NCBI RefSeq assembly: GCF_047948215.1
Contig: NC_134455.1
Span: 150,084,575 to 150,148,574, forward strand
Source of the DNA: Lycorma delicatula
Lineage: Eukaryota; Arthropoda; Insecta; Hemiptera; Fulgoridae
DNA: 64,000 bases
Reading direction: 5' to 3'
The position numbers and the translations under genes are program-made. Below, piece by piece: positions 60,598 through 64,000 of this stretch. The stretch's first letter is position 1, and each line of letters begins with the position of its first letter. The notes under the pieces are model-generated. The model was not told the DNA's origin. It saw only the letters and a program-made list of their open reading frames with translations, and made no database searches.

Positions 60598-60903
60598 TTT
60601 CTTTTTCCTGTTTAGATAGTAACTACCGTTCAGATAGATAGTACTTCAGAGGATGAATGACGATGATATATTTTGTATGAGTGTAAATGATGAAGTGTAG
60701 TCTTGTACAGTCTCAGTTCGACCATTCCTGAGATGTGTGGTTAATTGAAACCCAACCACCAAAGAACACCGGTATCCACGATCTAGTATTCAAATCCGTG
60801 TAAAAATAACTGACATTAGTAGGACTTGAACGCTGGAACTGTTGATTTCCAAATCAGCTGTTTTGGGAAGACGCGTTCACCATTAGACCAACCCAGTCGG
60901 TTG
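60598..60903 (-). mobile_element. SINE family B, near full-length, tRNA-derived
   Basis: On the minus strand the head reads gggttggtctaatggtgaac (box A), gcgtcttcccaaaacagctg, atttggaaatcaacagttcc and gcgttcaagtcc (box B-like). Then comes the body shared with 17489-17677: ttatttttacacggatttga, tactagatcgtggataccgg, tgttctttggtggttgggtt and acacatctcaggaatggtcg. It ends tcatcctctgaagtactat and cggtagttac near 60612. The tRNA part differs from the other SINE family. It is the only copy here with its head. Confidence 0.9.
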
Positions 60904-61587
60904 CAACATTAACCTAATAGTTGCTAGTTCAACCGGTTCTAGTTCAAAATTCTATTTTCAGACTGCTAGCTGTCTTAGAAGCAAAATCCTAAAGAAGGTT
61001 TATTGATTTAAGAATTGAATCAATTTGTTAACAGTGTGTAAAATTTTGTAATTATCTGATCGTTTGTATTTAAAATCTGTCACATTAAAAAAAAATCAAT
61101 GAATAACATTAAGGTCTCATTTTTTATTCAGATACAAAATAATAGATGAATTGATTGTTCTCAAAGTAAAAAAAAAAAAAAATAGGATCAATTTGATGAT
61201 TTATGTTTTATGTTTTTTTCTAATTTCAAATATTGTTTTGTAATTTCTTTTAAAAATCATCTGATTTAAAATTTCACGTTTCAAAAAATACAACGCAGAA
61301 AAATATGTATAATCGGAATAAAGTATAAATCACTTTTAAAATACCTCAGTTGCTCAGTGAATATTATCATAAGTAGAATTGTATTAGAGCCGCTAGAAAA
61401 CCGTAAAGTCGTACTTCCTAAGCCGGTACGATATACTACTCTGTTGATCGCTTTACAGCCAGGCCATGAAAATAACTTTGACAAAATGATTTCGTTGACC
61501 GAGTTAATAACATTTATTTTTTAACCTCTATTAATATCATATGAAGTGAATTCAAGCGATGTAAAAAAAATTGTGCATCAGTTATTT

Positions 61588-61690
61588 AAAATTTAATTCC
61601 CGGTCTGGCTTGGCACTTTCATTCACCACGAAATCCATTTCTCATCATCAATAAAAAGGATAGAGGTAGCCAGCCTCTAAAAGAAGTAAT
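61588..61690 (+). mobile_element. tRNA-SINE fragment (head mostly lost)
   Basis: The fragment attcccggtctggcttggca then ctttcattcac matches the junction of box B and tail in the tRNA-SINE family (cccggtcaggcatggcattt). The following ccatttctcatcatca and agcctctaaaagaagtaatc resemble a decayed tail. No box A remains. Confidence 0.5.
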
Positions 61691-62635
61691 CGTAGGCGGC
61701 AGCTTTGCATCCGTTATGATCGATTTTCTTTTCTAACCGGAGAAAAAAAATGAGCACGGGTGAATCAAAGATCATAACTTTAGCTACTTTATTAAATAAA
61801 TAATTACGAAATATTACTCTAAGGTAATGTAATCAGATACCAACACGCGTAGATACCACTCTAATTTACAGCGTCAGATTATTTCTTTTACCCCAGCACT
61901 TCTGATCAACTCAAGGCCACAACCGGTTAATGAACATAACTATATCAATTTTATATCCTCTACGCTACATTAATTGTTACTTAACCAATGAAAGAGAACA
62001 AAAGTTCCCATAACTTATTACTTAACTCTCGAATACCTCTCCATTTTTTAAATGAACGAGTAACCGCATCGAAATGTAATTACAATTTTTTTTTTTTAAA
62101 TGTCAAGACTCTTTGTTTTGTACTAATTTATTTACCTTCAGCTGCTGTTTGAAAGACAGAAAAAATCTTACTTAATGGTAATAAAATAATTCACTTTGCA
62201 GATGAAATCCATTTTTTAATTAATATTAGTAATGAACATTAGTTATGAATTATAAAGTCTAAAGTACTAAGTACTAAATACGAGTTAGAAATAATACAAA
62301 AAAAAAGTTAAAATCTTCACGTAGCAGTTGGTGCCACTTAAAACATTTTTAAATATTATGAAGATATTAAAAATAATAATAAATTATAATTTTGTTGAGC
62401 ATATTGCCTAGTATGCGTTAATTAATAAAAGCCACCTTTGAACAGACTAAATAGCAAGGTTTACTGGTTTATATAATAACCATTTTGAATGCATGGATTC
62501 ATCATTAGTTATAAATGCTGTATTATTAGGTAAATGCATCATTATGTATAAAATCTTATTCAATTATTACTTATGATGATGGTAATGTTTTATCTAACAT
62601 CGTATTTTATAACTGATAATAAAGCTTTATAAATT
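61691..62635. other. AT-rich stretch, no gene seen
   Basis: AT-rich noncoding DNA between the SINE fragment and a small MITE. No motif is recognised. Confidence 0.45.
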
Positions 62636-62784
62636 GATTTGAGTCTTATTTTCTGCCTTTTCTAGCATCATCACTCTAACATCTGTAGTTGACGCATTTT
62701 GAGAATGGATGTACTCCTAAATCGCATGTTAACAACGGATGTTAAAGTGACAGTGCTAGGAAAGGCAGAAATAACACTCAAATC
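62636..62784. mobile_element. Palindromic MITE, 149 bp
   Basis: The left TIR gatttgagtcttattttctg, ccttttctagcatcatcact and ctaacatctgt (62636-62685) is nearly the reverse complement of the right end (62735-62784, acggatgttaaagtgacagt, gctaggaaaggcag and aaataacactcaaatc), with about six mismatches in 50. The middle is about 50 bp and there is no coding capacity. A flanking att is compatible with a short target duplication but is not decisive. Confidence 0.85.
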
Positions 62785-63725
62785 ATTTTTGATAATCCTA
62801 ACAGAAATATTAAATATTATAAAAAATCTGATATAAATTATTAAGTTTATATTAAATTATTTTGTTGTGTTCATAGATAGTTTTTATTAATTAATTGTAA
62901 AAAATATAACATTTTACAATATTTTATAATTAATAATAATAATTGTATTTATAGTTATTAATAATTGTAATAGCAATAATAATAAAAATATTAATGAAAA
63001 CCTCAGCAGTGCTGTACTGATGCAAAACCTTTATTATTCATTCACTTCTATGAAATGTTATAAACTCAAAACTAAGACTAATTTATTATATGTTGATAGT
63101 ATTATATATGAAAACTAATGAAAAGGAAAAAGTTCTCTAACTTATTACTTAATTCTTAAATACCGCTCAGTTGTTAAATTGAATAAGTATAGAACATACT
63201 GAAATGCAATTATTTTTTTTTAAATCTCAACTCTGTTGAAATACTTAACAGTACTTCTTGTTACATTTCCAGATCACAAGGCATGTGATTTTTAATCAAA
63301 ATTCAGTTAGAATCATGATTGTAATGAGACAATATTATTTATGATCATGAGACATTGTCAAAGAGATTTAAATTTTTATTCATCCAATCTGACGTATGAA
63401 CTTGCCACATGGAAAGCAAATAGATACTCTATGATTCATAGATAGTTGATGGCTGCATATTCTATCCAGCTCTTGTAATAAGTTAATTCACATGCTGTAT
63501 CACTCTCTTTATGAATGAGTTGGATAAAAATTTGTTAGTAATCTGTATATTCTATTCTGTAAATTTGCAACGTTTTTCACACTTCCACCTCCATGAGTAA
63601 TACCATAATTTTTTTCTGTTTATATTTATTGTGCTAACTTAAATAAGCTGCTCAAATGTTATTATCTCCTACTGCAATATTATTCTTATTTTATACTGAA
63701 TTTCAGACATTTTACTTTTTTTCAG
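62785..63725. other. AT-rich stretch upstream of the coding exon
   Basis: Probably an intron or upstream sequence of the exon at 63726. It ends in a polypyrimidine tract and AG (attttactttttttcag, 63709-63725), a good splice acceptor. No promoter elements can be assigned with confidence. Confidence 0.45.
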
Positions 63726-63807
63726 ACATGAGCGATGGCGAAAGAGGATTATATTCTTCTGTTTTTCCTTTTTAGTCAACTTGTACCAAATTTACTTTGT
63801 AATAATG
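63726..63807 (+). CDS. First coding exon of an unidentified secreted or membrane protein gene (partial)
   Basis: The exon is bounded by a polypyrimidine-AG acceptor ending at 63725 and a consensus GTAAGT donor at 63808. Translation from ATG at 63735, in good context (gcgATGg), gives MAKEDYILLFFLFSQLVPNL then LCNN, ending in phase 1 with a final G. The charged start followed by a run of Leu/Phe/Ile is a classic signal peptide, with a plausible cleavage near the Cys-Asn-Asn. An earlier ATG at 63728 opens a short out-of-frame uORF, so I chose the second. The acceptor implies a 5' untranslated exon upstream. The rest of the gene lies beyond 64000, so the product cannot be named. Read without splicing, the frame would stop after about 43 codons. 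Confidence 0.55.
63728..63775 (+). other. Short uORF overlapping the exon start
   Basis: ATG at 63728 encodes 15 residues (MSDGERGLYSSVFPF) and stops at TAG 63773-63775, overlapping the main start at 63735 in another frame. If the exon is real this could lower translation by ribosome diversion. The start context (cagacATGa) is moderate. Confidence 0.4.
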
Positions 63808-64000
63808 GTAAGTCCAATGGATGTTATTATGTATGTATTGATCATGTATATTATAACAAATATTAAACCACTAGATGCAGTTAAGAAGAAGTAAGAACAC
63901 TAACAAACTGTGGTGCTTCTGAGAAATAATTAAAAAACACAGACATTTTAAAAACATTTGTATTTAAAATATCATCGAGATTGGTACTGCCATGATTTAT

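Noticed and set aside
60790..60903. tRNA gene on the minus strand
   Set aside because: It has a tRNA-like promoter but no complete cloverleaf, and it is fused to the SINE family B body.
1..64000. CRISPR array, bacterial operon, rRNA or viral genes
   Set aside because: No regularly spaced identical repeats, no ribosome-binding-site gene clusters, no rRNA-like blocks and no viral protein motifs were seen.

Overview
The window looks like intergenic or intronic DNA from a large, AT-rich, transposon-laden arthropod nuclear genome, most likely an insect. The evidence is strong AT bias, (AT)n microsatellites, DD34D mariners, Pol III (tRNA-derived) SINEs, a degenerate jockey-type LINE, a Helitron and several MITE-like foldback elements. 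I see no rRNA, no bacterial-type operon, no CRISPR array and no viral gene. The repeat styles remind me of Hemiptera (Auchenorrhyncha), but that is memory-based inference and not proven by the sequence. Layout: 0.5-1.3 kb is a 702-bp element that is almost entirely one giant hairpin. 1.6-4.1 kb holds three tRNA-SINE copies and one copy of a dispersed repeat whose second copy is at 55.9 kb. 5.0-6.1 kb is a decayed mariner. 10.4-10.7 kb is an internally deleted copy of a repeat found more complete at 28.1-28.8 kb. 11.7-13.3 kb has a Helitron-like 122-bp tandem repeat, an AT microsatellite, a 199-bp hairpin MITE and a run of three hairpins. 15.2-23.3 kb is the densest transposon nest: a jockey-type ORF1 (minus), a SINE, a decayed LINE endonuclease/reverse transcriptase (plus), then a 2.13-kb Helitron remnant with recognisable ends and Pif1-type helicase motifs sitting inside an older inverted-repeat element. 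31.2-32.3 kb is a second jockey-type ORF1 remnant. 36.5 kb is a well-preserved SINE with a target duplication. 45.9-47.3 kb is a near full-length mariner with TIRs and TA target sites, broken by a SINE fragment that carries its own 10-bp target duplication, by a frameshift and by a stop. 58.5-59.7 kb is a diverged, strand-asymmetric inverted repeat. 60.6 kb is a near full-length SINE of a second family, and 62.6 kb is a 149-bp palindromic MITE. Host gene content: the only convincing host coding evidence is one short exon at 63.73-63.81 kb. It has a polypyrimidine/AG acceptor, a start codon, a signal-peptide-like leader of about 22 residues and a GTAAGT donor, so it looks like the 5' end of a secreted or membrane protein gene whose remaining exons lie beyond the window. 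A weaker candidate 5' exon with a GTAAGT donor is at 49.2-49.3 kb. Every transposon reading frame found is broken, so nothing here looks autonomously mobile. The SINE with a target duplication at 36.5 kb and the SINE-in-mariner nest give the clearest relative ages.
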